DNA from: Otis tarda
Taxonomy: Eukaryota > Chordata > Aves > Otidiformes > Otididae
Direction: 5' to 3'
DNA: 64,000 nt
Assembly: GCA_026413225.1 (NCBI GenBank)
Contig: CM048555.1
Coordinates: 81,413,785 to 81,477,784, forward strand
The position numbers and the translations under genes are program-made. A model generated the notes under the pieces. The model was not told where the DNA came from. It did not search any database and saw nothing but the letters and a program-made list of their open reading frames with translations. This document shows positions 38,169 through 49,989 of this stretch, in pieces; the stretch's first letter is position 1, and each line of letters starts with the position of its first letter.

Positions 38169-39350
38169 CAAGAACCATCTGCTGCCCTTCCAGCACTGTC
38201 TCCTGGGCACTGGAAGGACTGGGATTGCTCTTAGCTTGTGATACCATGTCAATAGATGGGAAGGGACAGTATTACTGCCACCAAAAGTTCCTCTTCTCTG
38301 GGCAGTGACCTTCAGAATTGGGGTTGAGATCGCAAAATACGATGGGGCTTCCGAGTCTGGATTTTGTCGTCTGAATAACGTGGAGAGAGTGGCTTGGACT
38401 GGCAGATGGAAAACGTGTGCAAGACTCATGATTCTTCGATGCCTTTGCCCTTTGCCATGGATTTTGCCGTGCACCATCTCGGCTCCCTGCTCTGCAGAGC
38501 AGCTTCCACTCTGGCTGTAACATTAGTCTTGCTTTTTTATTTCTTTAATTTTTTTTTTTTTTTTTTTTAGCTAACAATGACCTCAGCTGTTTGTTTAAGG
38601 AGTTCATAACCCCGCAAAAAAAATTTTACAGCAACCAAAAGGAAGTTTGCAAGAAGCCCTTTGGTTGGGAGCCTCTGGCATTGATCTGCTGGGCTTCTGC
38701 TTTATGTTCCTATCAAACAATAATAAAAAGAAAGAAGAAAGTAAACAGTGCGGTGTAAATAAAGACAAATCCATGGCGGTTTAGCCTTCCTCAAGCACAG
38801 GAAAGGGCGAGCAGACGGCTCGGCCCGGCTGCCTGCTCCCCGCCCGCCGGCCTGGGCGGGCGACGGGATCGCGCGGCGGAAAGAAGTGAAGGAGGCGGCG
38901 AAATGGCGGAGGAAACGCACGTACTACGGGTGAACCGTGGCGTCGGAGAAGCCTTGAGAAAAAGAAAGGCTTTCAATCGCCTCGTGTAGTGCCAGCGCCC
39001 AGCTGAGGCAGCCCCCGCGTTTCGGGCTGAAATTGCGCAGAAAAAGAGATGCTCGGCTTCAAAGCCAGGCCGCTGAGGCTGGCCTTAAAGCTGAGCCGGG
39101 CTTAGTTTAAGCTTGAGTGCACCAAGGTTGTGTGAGATGGCCGGATTCTTGAGGGTTTTACTGGTTTTGCACCACCTACGGCTACGCAGAAATAGTGGGG
39201 AGTTACTGGGCCGGCAGACCTGGAACCAAAACTCTGGTGCCGAAATCTGGACGACAGCTCCCCGAGCAGATGCGGGTTCGATATCTGAGATTTCATCTGC
39301 TCTGGCAAATCCCCCTCTTCTGAAGTTACTTCTACCTGAAATTTCCCTGT
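38169..39350. other. Unique intronic sequence
   Basis: No exon recognised. A T-run of about 20 lies at about 38550-38570, and a CpG-rich patch at 38800-38960 (CCCGCCCGCCGGCCTGGGCG). Confidence 0.35.
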
Positions 39351-39354
39351 TGTT

Positions 39355-39592
39355 TTTGTATTATTATTTTTTTTATTTTATTTTTTTTTCCCTCTTTTTT
39401 TTTGTTTTTCTATTTTCCTTTTCTTTTATTTTTTCCTTTTTTTGTTTTTCTTTCTTCTTTCTATTTTCCTTTTTCTTTTTCTTTTTTTCTTTTTTTCTTT
39501 TTTTCCTTTTTTCTTCTTTCTTTTTTACTTTTTTTCTTTTTTTCTTTTCCTTTTCTTTTATCCCTTTTCCTTTTTTTCTTTTTCTCCCCATT
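39355..39592 (+). repeat. T/C-rich low-complexity tract
   Basis: About 235 bp of TTTTTCTTTT-like sequence, the pyrimidine counterpart of the purine tract at 23.7 kb. It produces spurious Phe-rich frames. Confidence 0.93.
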
Positions 39593-42559
39593 TACTTCAA
39601 ACTCACCAGAGCAGTTTTATCCTGGGGCATTTAAAATCCCCCAAAGTCTTAAAAAAAAAAAAAGAGCTGCTTCTGAGATGTTATTGAGCATTGGGACTGG
39701 CCGCTGCGGGACGGGGGAAGCATCGGGTTTGGGCGGCGCATTGTGCAACCTCTCCTTAAGCAGGACAGCACCTTTTGGGGTCCCACCTCAGCCCCGGAGA
39801 ACCCCTCTCACCCCAAGCCCTTCCTCCCGGTATAGCGTGTTTAACCCCAAAAAAAGCCTTTCTGCCATTTCCCCCAGCCCTTCGCAAAGCCTCGCCTCCC
39901 CATCGCCGCCCCGGCCGCGGGTGTCGGATTCCCCGCTCCGCCGGGACCTCGCGGCCGTCCGCTAGCGCCCTTTTTTCCCCCCCAAATTGCTTTATAGCAG
40001 GGCGATAACTCGGCGCGCACGTCGTAAACCATCCCTTCCCGGGATTTCTGCCCTGGATGTCAGCGCAAAGGTGATTTCGCGGCAGCGGTGCCTCTCCTTT
40101 CCCTCCTGACCCGCCTCTTGGCATCCGAAATCTGCCTTTGTTTCTACCTTTCCAAGGCTGTGACAATAAGCGCGAGGCCATCCAGAGGTTAGTGTGACAC
40201 CGCGTAAGGAAAAACCTCTGAAGACTTTTTTTTACTTTTTTGTTTTATCTACAACAAACAGCCATAAATCCCGCTGCGTCGCCCCGTGCCCAGGGCTGCC
40301 CGGCTCCAGCGCAGGCCCGGCGGATGCGGTTGCGGGATGAAATGCTGCTTCGGCTGGGACCCCTCCCGATGCTCAGCCTCTTCCATCGCATCCTATTTAG
40401 TTACCAAAAAGCATATAATGCAAAATTTTGGGGGGTTAATTAATTGGAAGCTGGGCTTTGGTCACCCTGGGTGTTTTCAGGAGGTTTTTCAGGAGGCCCA
40501 AAGCAAGTGTTACACGCGTTCCACACCAGAACATTGTATTTTGATTTTTTTTTTTCCCCTTACACATTAATTTCCTACAAATTTAAAGTTCTCAAAATGC
40601 CTTGCACCCACCGAAAGTGGAACAGGTTCAGATAAACTCAGTGTTTTCTCAAAAGAAGAGGGCTGCTGAAGAGCGAGGGGTGTCTGGCCAGGCTTCCAGA
40701 CAAACCTGACGTGAGTGTGGATTTTAACTCCTTCCTTTTAACCCTTCCTGGAGGGATTTTTTGGGGCTCATGTGAGAGTCTGGGGTCTAGAGCATGCAGG
40801 CCCCCAAAAAGCATCAGCTCGGCCCTCGCCGTCAGCCGGAGCCCAGCGATTTCGCAGCCTTGGCCTGGGAAATCTGCTCTGTCCTGTAGATGCTGAGAGG
40901 AGTGATGAGCCCTCCCGCGGACACCCTCCCATGGTGTCCGCTCAACCTCAAAAGAGACTTTTTTACAGCATGGATGGAAAATAATAGGTGAAATAATGGA
41001 CTTTTTAATCTTAATCTTTTCTGTGGTAATCTATTAGTCTCTAGAAGCTGAAGAACTACAATTATATTTTTCCTGAAGTGAGGCATTACCGAATTCACTC
41101 ATTTCTAACCTTCTGAAAAGTTATTTTATTTCTGTGTTGCTTTCAGCCAAATGTTTCCTGCCAGCCTTGTCTCCACAGCTGGTTTGAATATCCATTTGCG
41201 TGTGCGTCTGCCTCTCTGTAGAATACGCTCAACGCCTCTAAACGGCCCTCACTGGTTTCCAAACGCTGTTTCAGACTGGAAATAGATATCCTGCGGTCTT
41301 ATAAAAATAGTTTCTAATCAGCCACCCAAATTGGTGGGTTATGTCACGGGACAAATTACTTTTGCAGGTGACGCTGCTAGATAGAGGGATGGCACCTTTG
41401 AGGGGACATCTCTGGATGTCGATGTGTTTGCAAGGGTGAGGAAACCTTCTCAGTGGAAGCAGCTGAGACCATCTCCTCCATCTTCTCGTCTCTGCCTTTG
41501 CGTCCCCTGCCTTGGGCAGAGATCCCAGTGTCACCAGTTTCTTTGGCAGTGATGCCGGATCCATCTTCTTTGGAGAGGTTCCTGCGAGCTGTGCTGGAGT
41601 AAGTCTTCTCCTGGGAGGCTGGTGTAGGAACCGGGGTGACGAGTAGCCACGAGGAGAGCAAATGGGAGAAGAAAATGGCTGTTTTTGCCCAAAATATCTC
41701 AGCGCCGCAGCATGAGCAGGTTTTGCATCCCCCCTCCTTTGCTGTCTGCTGAGGCGAGGACGTTTCTCCGGGTGAGGACCAAACCCGTGACAAGTACATC
41801 ATGTCTTGGTGCCCCCAAATCCCCATCTGCTGTTGTGTTCCTGAAACCATCCGAGATGCCTTCCACTCTGCAAAGTTTTTCTTTTTATTTTAGATTTGTT
41901 CCCCGTGTGCCACCCCATCGAGGCGGAGGCTGCCTGGTGACTTTCACCCTGACTGCCTTGAAGAACTTCACGCCGCCTCCAAACGATGCTGCTCACCTCC
42001 TCAGCCCCTAATGAACGCTGAAGAGGTTAATTAGGAAAATTAGGAAAGCGAGACTTTTCCAGCCTCGCAAGCAGAAAAAGGCCATTTATCCGGCAAAGCC
42101 GGCGCTGGAGCCGTGTGGTCCCCGCTCCCAGCCCGGACCACCCGCGGGTACCGCAGCCGCCCTCCCGCTTCCCACAGGTGTTTGGATCCTTGAAGCGAGC
42201 AAGCCCGATCTTTTTTGTTTCCTATATAAAAAAAAAAAAAAAAAAAAACAAAAAACCCAGAGAAGTAGTTCCAGGTCTGAGCCTGCCTCCTGCAAAGCCA
42301 GGCAAGGGCACCGCGGCGTGTTTTCTGTTTACAGAAGAGCTTAAAGAAATAAGCATCAGTTACATAGGGGGAAAAATGAGAACGCAGTCAAATTGGACCC
42401 CAGGGCAAGGCTGGCTGAGAACAATAGATCTGCTAAACAAAACCTCCGGGGCTAAGGAGGAAGTCATCATGAAAAGCAAGGGATATATTAGTTTAGTTTT
42501 GAGTGTTTTTTTTTTTTAAAAAAAAAAACAACAAAACAAAAAGGAAGGTATTTCAAGCA
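39593..42559. other. Unique intronic sequence
   Basis: No exon recognised. CpG-rich around 39890-39970. A-runs at about 39650-39663 and 42228-42260; a T-run followed by an A-run at about 42508-42540 forms a potential hairpin. Confidence 0.35.
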
Positions 42560-43180
42560 CTTGAACTTGAGCGTCTCTATTTCGCCCTCCCCTCAAGCGG
42601 CCGAGTGACCTCGGCGGCAGGAATCGCCGCCGCCAGCGCGGATGCTGAGCTCGCTGCCTTTCCCTCCGTGTCAGCTGGGAGATGGACGAGGCGGCCGCCT
42701 CTGCCTCCCGTCACGCGCGCGTCTTGAAAATAAATGGGAGGACGGCGATGGGCTGCAGCGCTTTGCGTGAAGAGGGCAGCCAGAGTTTAGGAGGCCGTGG
42801 CCTGAGAGAGGTTTCCTGCTGGGTGAAGGGACCGCCGGACTTGTTATCGCTCCTTGTTGCTCTTTTTGCTTCTCCTTGGGTCTTTTGAGCAGGAAGCCGG
42901 GCAAGCCCTCCACGGGTTGTCCCTGCTCACGACGGGCACCCGGAGCCGCTCGCTCCTGTGGGAGCTGCCGCAGAGCCCGTACACAACTCGTTGCCCGCGC
43001 AGGAGCAGAGGACGGCACAGGAGCTGCTCTGTCTCCCTCCCGTTCCCTCAAACAGCTGCTTCCCCATCTCCTGCCCGTGCCGGCGCACGCCGGGCTGGTT
43101 CCGTTCCCGGCGGCTCTCGGCGTTTCCATCGCTCTGCTCTCCCTGCCCGAGGACGACGGGAGGAAGCGCGCCGATAATGC
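42560..43180. promoter_or_regulatory. Intronic CpG-island-like block
   Basis: Dense CpGs (GCGGCCGAGTGACCTCGGCG, ATCGCCGCCGCCAGCGCG, GGACGACGGGAGGAAGCGCG). It directly precedes the DR5 cluster at 43257-43359. It may be part of a regulatory unit or an alternative promoter; no TATA box or convincing first exon is visible. Confidence 0.35.
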
Positions 43181-43256
43181 TCATTAAATTTATAGCCGCG
43201 TTGCGCTGTAACGTTTAATCAAGGTTACGTGCCTGTGTGCTGCCGCGCGGGGTACA

Positions 43257-43273
43257 AGTTCAATGCAAGGTGA
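43257..43273 (+). promoter_or_regulatory. DR5 retinoic-acid-response-element-like motif a
   Basis: AGTTCA, 5-nt spacer ATGCA, AGGTGA; both half-sites fit RGKTSA. Confidence 0.5.
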
Positions 43274-43295
43274 ATCTTGTCTGAGATAATCTGAA

Positions 43296-43312
43296 AGTTC
43301 ATTCGGAGGTGA
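43296..43312 (+). promoter_or_regulatory. DR5 retinoic-acid-response-element-like motif b
   Basis: AGTTCA, 5-nt spacer TTCGG, AGGTGA; both half-sites fit RGKTSA. It starts 39 bp after motif a, with the same half-sites but an unrelated spacer. Confidence 0.5.
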
Positions 43313-43342
43313 AGGCAGCAGCAGCTTCTCGGAGACCGGCTG

Positions 43343-43359
43343 GGGTTAGCGAGAGGTCA
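43343..43359 (+). promoter_or_regulatory. DR5-like motif c with a consensus AGGTCA half-site
   Basis: GGGTTA, 5-nt spacer GCGAG, AGGTCA. The upstream half has one mismatch (T at position 5). The downstream half overlaps its own inverted copy (AGGTCACCT). Confidence 0.38.
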
Positions 43360-43439
43360 CCTCTTTTTATTATTTTTTTTTTTAATCCCCTTTTTTTAAT
43401 GCGTAAACAAAAGAAAAAAAAATGCAACTTTGTGGAGGA

Positions 43440-43900
43440 CTTGGCATCAGCTGAGCAATAGGAAAAAGAATTGCGGCCCACGGCGGGGTTTGGTACCCGC
43501 CGAGGGTCAGGCCGTGGGGCTCGGGGAGGGCGACGCCGGTGCCTTTGGGGATGGCGGGAGCGGTTTAATTCAAATTTTGTGGTTTCTCCTGCCGTGGAAA
43601 GGAAAGACCCTTGTTGCTGCGCCCAGAAAGACGCTGCTGGCTGGCCTGGCCCTGCTCCCCGCTGCCGGAGGGACCCCCTCAACGCGGAAAGTGCCGCGCA
43701 GTGCCCCTCCCCGGAGATGTTCGGATTTTCCGTGGCGTTTCATAACGTTTTCTTTGGAGGAGCTGATTTTGAAGCGTGGGTCAGGCCGGATGAGTCAGGT
43801 AAACGTGTGAGGCTGCACGCACCCGGACTGCAGCAGCGGAGGAGATGTTTCTGCGTACGAGGGGTACCCGCGCACGCGGTGCCATCATCTCCCAACCACG
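43440..43900. other. Second intronic CpG-rich block
   Basis: GC-rich with many CpGs (CGGGGAGGGCGACGCCGG, GCACGCACCCGGACTG). A frame of about 230 codons across it (43471-44169) shows no domain and is best explained by scarce stop codons. Confidence 0.4.
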
Positions 43901-46900
43901 GAGCGAGGAGTCTTTTCCCGTTAGCAAATCCAGCTTCTCCTCCCCGTAATGCCTTCAAAAATCCTTCTGAGAAGAATTATCTACAAGCTGAGCACTTCCC
44001 AAGCATTATCTCCCAAATTCAACCCCCCGTAACCTCAGGTGCTGACCCCAGGCTCCATCCTTGCCGGGCAGAGCGATGGACGCACCTCCCGGCCATGCCC
44101 ACCAAAGATCCGAGGCGGAGAGGCTGCCGGGGGGATGTTTCTAAAGGAGACATCTTGCTTGGGGAATGAATCCCCCTTTGTGACGGCTAAATGGAAACGC
44201 AAAGTGTTATTCAATAGCGGTCCCTGGAGAACGGTCTTCCGAGGCTCTTTCATTTCTTTTGGCCGCAGCCCAGTATTGTCTCTTTGTCTCCCGCAGATTG
44301 GAGGATCTGGAGGGAAGGAAGCCGGTCGTCTTCGCTGGGCAGAAAGCGCCATGCAAACTTGTGAACCTGCGTGGAGAATTTGATGAGTCTAAATAATTAT
44401 GTTTTATGAGTGCAAATTGGCTAATAAATCCAGCAGGGCAGAGTTTCCTTTTGTTCTTTTGGCCATTCATAAAATCCCCTGGCTGGGCGATTATCTCTAA
44501 AACCAACGGAGTTTATTCCAAAACGTTGAAATCCTTGTGATTTTGTACCAGATAACTTTCATGCCTTGGGTTTTTTTTGTTTTCAAGCAGCGTTGCACGG
44601 TGCTTTGCAATGGTCGGAGGAACGTGGGGTTTCCCTAGAATTCAGTTTAGCCTTCGCTGTGGGCAAGCCTCCAGTGAATGACTAAAGCCATGATCCTGCA
44701 CCATCAAAGTCAGGAGGAGCGTGAACGAAGCCGGTAGGGACTTTCCAACCGTCTTCGAGACCGTCACCGTGACACGACGTCCCCCGCCCTTCTCTCTTGG
44801 GCTGCTTTGCATCGCTTCTCCTGAAGCCCGAGAACTTTTCGTGGCTCCTTCATGTGGTTTCGTGTCGCAGGCTGGGAGGAGAAGGTGGATTCCTGAAAGC
44901 CATATTTAACCCAAAAGGGAGTTTTTTGGCCATGAGTGCGGACGTGACCTACAATCAGAAACACAATATTTTTTCAGGTGAAATTGTGTTTGTTATGATT
45001 TTAACGAGATCCTTGGGATAACTACCTTCTGAAACAGTTGAAAAGTCAACCTGTGTAATTACAGCGTTACTTGGAAGCAGGTGGAAAGCCAGAGGTTTTC
45101 CTCCTGATAAGCGATGAACATTTGCAGATGGAAAACCAGGAGACCTTTCTGTGCACACAGGGCAGGCCAAAAGCTTTCTGGAAATCTGATGTAAGAAATA
45201 CAAAAACCTATAAACAGGCAATAATACGGATCTGAAAACTGTCCGGACTGGACAGGTCAGGGCTCTGTTGGTCTCAAGCCTTTCTCCGTCACGTGCTTTC
45301 CCATCTGCCATAAATCTTTCCAGATTCTTCTCCTGTTTTCCAAGAACTGTTTCCCTTTCGCAGATGTAAGTAAAGAGGGGGAAAAAAGGAAAGATAAAAT
45401 TGCTGCCTTAACTTGAAATGTGAGATGAGGGCCTTGGAAATAGGTTCTCTTCCCTCCAGTGTGAGGGTTTAGGAGAAAGGACAGCCCGAGGTGGGACATC
45501 TGTCCAGGAGACCTGGAGGAGTCACTTGAGCGTAGGGTTATTGCGCCTTACCGAGAGGTCCAAGCAGTCTACATTAATTCCTAGAAGTCCATCTCTCTCT
45601 TACAGGCAGATCTAGTAAGCACCTAAAGTAAGGTTGACCTTCCCTGAGCTCCATGTGCGTTGATCCCTCGGCTTGCGCATCACGTTGGCTTGTGCAACAT
45701 CAGGTTACTGTGGGTGCTGTCCACCCCCTCACGCCGAGTATGCTCAGTACGCAGAGAAAATCTCCGTTTCCAGTGGAATCGGTAACGAATCTGCTCCTGC
45801 TTTCGTTTAGGCCATGATTGTACCCTCCGTGTCTTTCACAAGGAAAGGAACAAACATCATGTTCCAATCCCTGGTGCCTTTTCTTCTGAGTAATGCTATT
45901 GTCCAAACCTGCGCTCCCCATGGGTTAGAGGATTTCTTTCTCTTTCAGTATTGCTTTCCCACGAGGCATAATTGAAACCTCACCAAAATAAATTATTTTG
46001 AATGTACTTGTCTGTGGCTGCTGATGTTGGAACCTCTTCGAGCTTTTGTGCTCAGTTACAATTACCCGCTGGCTGGCGGCAGGGGCTGCTCAACCAGTGG
46101 TGGGGACGGCTTGTGGGCAAGCTTGGGCATGGGCAAACTGGGAATTGGCACTGGCTTGAGTTCAGTAGTTTCTTGTGATTTTATGGAGGTACCCAGTAGG
46201 ACTGGGTCTTACCTGGGTGTTTTCTGGTCCTGCTGGAAGCGGCTTGTCCGGGTGGGTTTAGGTGGGACCGTGGTGGGACTTCCTCTTCCAAGTGCTGCCT
46301 TTCTCTCAGCCTCTTCTTGTCACCTTTATCAAAGGAGCTGTGGTGTTAAATCAGCAAAATGAGCTTTTTAAAGAAAAGATCTCGGTAGGTTTGTAAGCTA
46401 ACTGTGATTTCTTGCAAACTGAAGCACGACTGGTTTGTAGAAGGTGTCGGGTCAAAGGCTGTTCATTGTGGGTGCTGTCTGCAACAAAGACTAGGGAAGA
46501 GGAGCATCAGGCTTAAAAGTTATAAGGATAAAAAGGGATAATAGAGCTTTTTAGAGCTGGGTTCAGCTTGTTCCTGAAAATATTCCCTTCTTCTACCCCT
46601 AGAAAGCAAGAGTGGTTGCTCATGAGCCTGACCCTCAGCAGGTTTCAGGGCAGGAGCGCCCCAAACCCTACTTAGTGAACGCTTCTCGGCACCCTGCCAT
46701 CCAGGGGACGCGATGCTCGTCGTGAAAGCCTGACTGTAACCCTGTGGCATAGCTGTCCCTTCTGTGTCCATCTGAACCTCCTCCACTGCAAGGAACATCT
46801 CACGCACCGGCTGTTGGCACCGCCTAGACCCAGGCCAGGCTCCTCCGGACGCCTGACTGTCTCCTGCTTTAAGACGCAGCAAGTTAACTCTAATTCCCCT

Positions 46901-47456
46901 AGCTCAGTTGGAGGTGAGAAATCCAGGATAATTGAGTTTAAATTTGTTGAAACAGGTTGCAAGATTTGCCAGCTAATGGTCCTGAGCCGTCTTTCCCTTT
47001 TCATCCTTCGGTGTGCGTGCACGCGTGCTGATGGTGTTTGTTTTGGGTTTTTCTAATAGCGGTTGGCGCTTTGTAGAAGGCGTGTCAGGCAGTTACACCT
47101 TGCAGCCTGGCTCCGGCCAGCTCCAACGTGTGGTCCCTGAGCACCACGGAAAGTCAACAACTTCTAGTAGAGAAGAGTCTTTCTCCTACTGTACATGTCC
47201 TTGGAGGAAAAAGAACTACAAGGATGATTAAAAGCTGCAGGGATGTAAGAATTCCCTAATTTGGGCTTTTAGCAAAGGTAAGGTTTAGTTCTTCATTAGA
47301 TGTTTCCCATCAGCCCTCACAATTCTGGTGGATCTACTGATACTCTGATGATGTTGGCAGAGGAAAGTCCTTTTCAAGCCATCTTGATGCCCTCTCTTGT
47401 CACTGGGAGTAAACATGGCAGTGGAGAAGAGGGGAAGGGATGTTTGGTTCTGGGAC
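43901..47456. other. Unique intronic sequence
   Basis: No exon or repeat recognised. 44380-44520 is AT-rich with GAGTCTAAATAATTATGTTT, TTGGCTAATAAATCC and GGCCATTCATAAAATCC and is a weak candidate conserved element. Confidence 0.35.
44380..44520. promoter_or_regulatory. AT-rich candidate conserved element
   Basis: TAATTA at about 44393-44398, with GCTAATAAATCC and CATTCATAAAATCC nearby; non-repetitive. Composition-based call. Confidence 0.25.
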
Positions 47457-47850
47457 AGAATCACAGAACCATAGAACAGCCCAGCTTTGAAGGGACCTTG
47501 AAAGATCATCTGGTCCAACCTTTTGTGGCAAAGGAAGCGTAGATGAGGTGATCTAGCAACCTGTCCAATCGCATCTGGAAAACCTCCAGCAATGGAGATT
47601 CTTCCACATCCACGGAGAAGTTCTTCCAGTGAACGGTAGTTCTTACTGTAAGAAATTTATTTCTTATGTTGAGATGAAACCTCTCCTGGTGCAACTTGGA
47701 GACATTACCCTCTGTCTTCTCCATGTGGCTGCTTGTGAAATGGGAGCCTTCATCCTCCTTCTAGCCACCCTTTAAGTACTGGAACACTGTGATGAGGTTC
47801 CCCTTGAGGCTTTGCTTCTCCAGGCAGAAGAGACCTAGACCTTGAGAGTC
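47457..47850 (-). mobile_element. CR1 LINE 3' region, antisense, older subfamily
   Basis: AGAATCACAGAACCATAGAA, then AGGGACCTTGAAAGATCATC, TGGTCCAACCTTTTGTGGC, CTTACTGTAAGAAATTTATT, GAGATGAAACCTCTCCTGGT and GCTTCTCCAGGCAGAAGAGA: CR1 read in reverse from the 3' terminus. Confidence 0.93.
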
Positions 47851-49989
47851 TTCAGGATGAGGTAGTTTCTCCTTTCGCCGTCCGGTTACTGCGTAGCCAT
47901 GAGCCTCTTGCACCAGATTGCCTCTGGCGATGACTCAGTTGGGATTTCACCCCCAAAAAGTCAGGATATTAAAATGCAGAAGGGCTGGGGCATGGGGGGA
48001 GACCTGAACACAAGTGCAGAGATGCTGATGACTCTTTTGACTTTAGCAGGACCAAAATGTACGTCTCTTATGCAGCTGAATCCCTTTGGCAAGGACTGAA
48101 AAGACCAAAAGGTTTCCTTGCCAGGGCGCGGAAAGACGTGGTTTCCATTTGTGGCCGGACTGCAGGCTGCCCTCCTGCCTTGGAGCAGCTCTGCTTTTGG
48201 GAGAGTTGCTCCTTGCTTTTAATTCAGACAACTTTTGCTTCCCGTTTCAGTGGATGGCCCATCGTGTCCAGTGTCGTGGCAGTTCTGTCCTGGGAAGCTC
48301 TTCTCTCTGCTGAAAGGGGATGGTCACACTCCTCTTCTAGTAGACTTGTCCGTGAGCCCGGAGCGTTTGGTGTGTCTCAAGTTTCCTGCAGGCCAAAGCA
48401 TTTGAATGCAAATCCCTGTTCGTGGGTGCTCAGAGTGGCACTGCATCAGTTCGGAAGAGGGAAAAGAGACAAAAAGAAGAGTCAGATGTTGCGTGAAGTT
48501 GGGGAATTCAGGAATTTTCATCTGTCCTGCAATAACACTTGACCATCATCTCTTAGGCTTGAGGAGGACAGGAGAGGTCCTGGGGACCGAGAGGACCCCG
48601 TATCTAGCGTTATCCCTGCAACATCGTCCTGACTTCTCTGAGACAGGAAAAGGGGGTTTTGCGTGGGTTTATTTTCATCTCAGAAAACATGAGGCTCCCT
48701 TTCCTGCCATCTTCTTTATCTCTAGCCACCGCGCGTCACCTCCCAGGTTGCGCAGAGCCCGCTGTGACGCTGCTGCAAGCGTGCAAACGCTGGCGCTTTC
48801 TCTGCTCTTGTCCTGGGGGGGCCAGCAGAGCTTGCAAACTGGTTTGGATTCACATTACGTTATTTCTGGCTTGGCTGAAAGAATTTCATCCAGATTCGTG
48901 TCGTCTCGTGTCAGACAGAACGTGCTGTCCCGCCTCGCTTTGCATCTGGAGGGAGAAGCTTGCAAAGTCGTCGCCATGGCCCCGTTTCCTTTGCCACCAG
49001 CGTGCGATTGGGTTGCAACCATCCTTTCCCTGGACTTGACATGCCTTTGCTTTGAAAAAAAAAATAACATTTTGAAGAGTTTGAGATGGTGGTATTGCAA
49101 GGGGAGCGAGAAGGAAGTGTTTTTTGAGGTGGAACTGAGGGAAATGGGGCGAAAGTGCTTCTTGGCCCTTGCCAAGGGGAGCCTGGAGCAGGGCTGGGAA
49201 CTGGTTCCCAGTTTCATTCTTTCCAGGGTTGCCCTCTCTCAAATCACCATTTCGGTAAGAGTATGGGTGACCCTCTCCACTTTTGCAGCAAAGATGCTTC
49301 TCGTGCGGCGGGAGGCTGCAGGTTCACGGCCCCGCTCTGCGCACGCGGCACGTCTGCGGCCTTCTCAGCTCATTCCGCTTTCATATCGCTGCGGTAAAAG
49401 CGCCTCTTCCCCCCCCCCACCTCCTCTTTTCCTTTCCCCTCAGTGTATGTGCTGCCAAGTTTGATTTATAGCCTTGAAAAGGAGATGCTGGTTTGAAGAA
49501 TTAATAGTATTTGCATATTTTATTTGGAATCTCCCCCGGCAGGCCCGCCGCAGCCCAGCGTCGCTGCGCAAGCAGGTTTTTCTTTTTTTTTTTTTTTTTT
49601 CCCTCTGTCGTTCAGATTTAGCAGCAGAGGTGAAAAGTTTAAACAGTAAAACCAATAAAACCACATTTATGTGACAGATAAATCGTTTCGAGACGGCTTG
49701 CCCTGAGCCGCCAGGCTTCCTCCTGCAAGACCTCTCTCCTCTGGAGCGCGACCCGCGGCAGAGCCCCGCGAGCGCCGGCGATGCCCTGCGCCGCGCGGCA
49801 GCCGAGGCCAAAGGTGCCGGCCCCGGCTATCCGCAGACCTGCCTCGCCGACAAGATGGATGTGGACAAACAGCTGTAAAATACACAAGCTATCCGTCACT
49901 GTCGTGAGCTGGCCGAGGGGAGTCCGGCTCTCCCTGCGCTCGGGGAAGGTCCAGCCTGGAATGGGGCCGCATTTAGATCGGGACTTCCT
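47851..49989. other. Unique intronic sequence
   Basis: No exon with homology recognised. It contains an unusually long non-repetitive open frame (48406-49464, see findings), a T-run at about 49579-49599 and a CpG-rich patch at 49735-49860. Confidence 0.35.
49440..49550. promoter_or_regulatory. Candidate element with a perfect octamer motif
   Basis: TTTGATTTATAGCC, GAAGAATTAATAG and the octamer ATTTGCAT at 49509-49516 (POU-factor site) in AT-rich unique sequence. Confidence 0.3.

Larger units (their letters stand above)
43181..43365. promoter_or_regulatory. Candidate retinoid-responsive enhancer: three DR5 motifs plus CDX/homeodomain-like sites
   Basis: DR5-a at 43257-43273 is AGTTCA-ATGCA-AGGTGA. 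DR5-b at 43296-43312 is AGTTCA-TTCGG-AGGTGA. DR5-c at 43343-43359 is GGGTTA-GCGAG-AGGTCA. The first two match RGKTSA-N5-RGKTSA in both half-sites; the third has one mismatch in its upstream half. Just upstream are CATTAAATTTATAG (TAAA/CDX-like TTTATAG) and GTTTAATCAAGG. DR5 repeats are the classical binding sites of RAR/RXR heterodimers. The nearby gene family (CYP26) is retinoic-acid inducible. Function is inferred. Confidence 0.45.

Noticed and set aside
37680-38241. Possible host gene suggested by coherent peptides (EEKDLGVLVGEKLN, LRELGLFSLEKRRL)
   Set aside because: These are CR1 ORF2 C-terminal peptides from a decayed transposon, not a host gene.
39113-39965. Phe-rich frames over the T/C tract
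   Set aside because: Low-complexity artefact of the pyrimidine tract.
43471-44169. About 230-codon open frame
   Set aside because: It lies in CpG-rich sequence where stop codons are rare; no domain, no convincing splice or start context.
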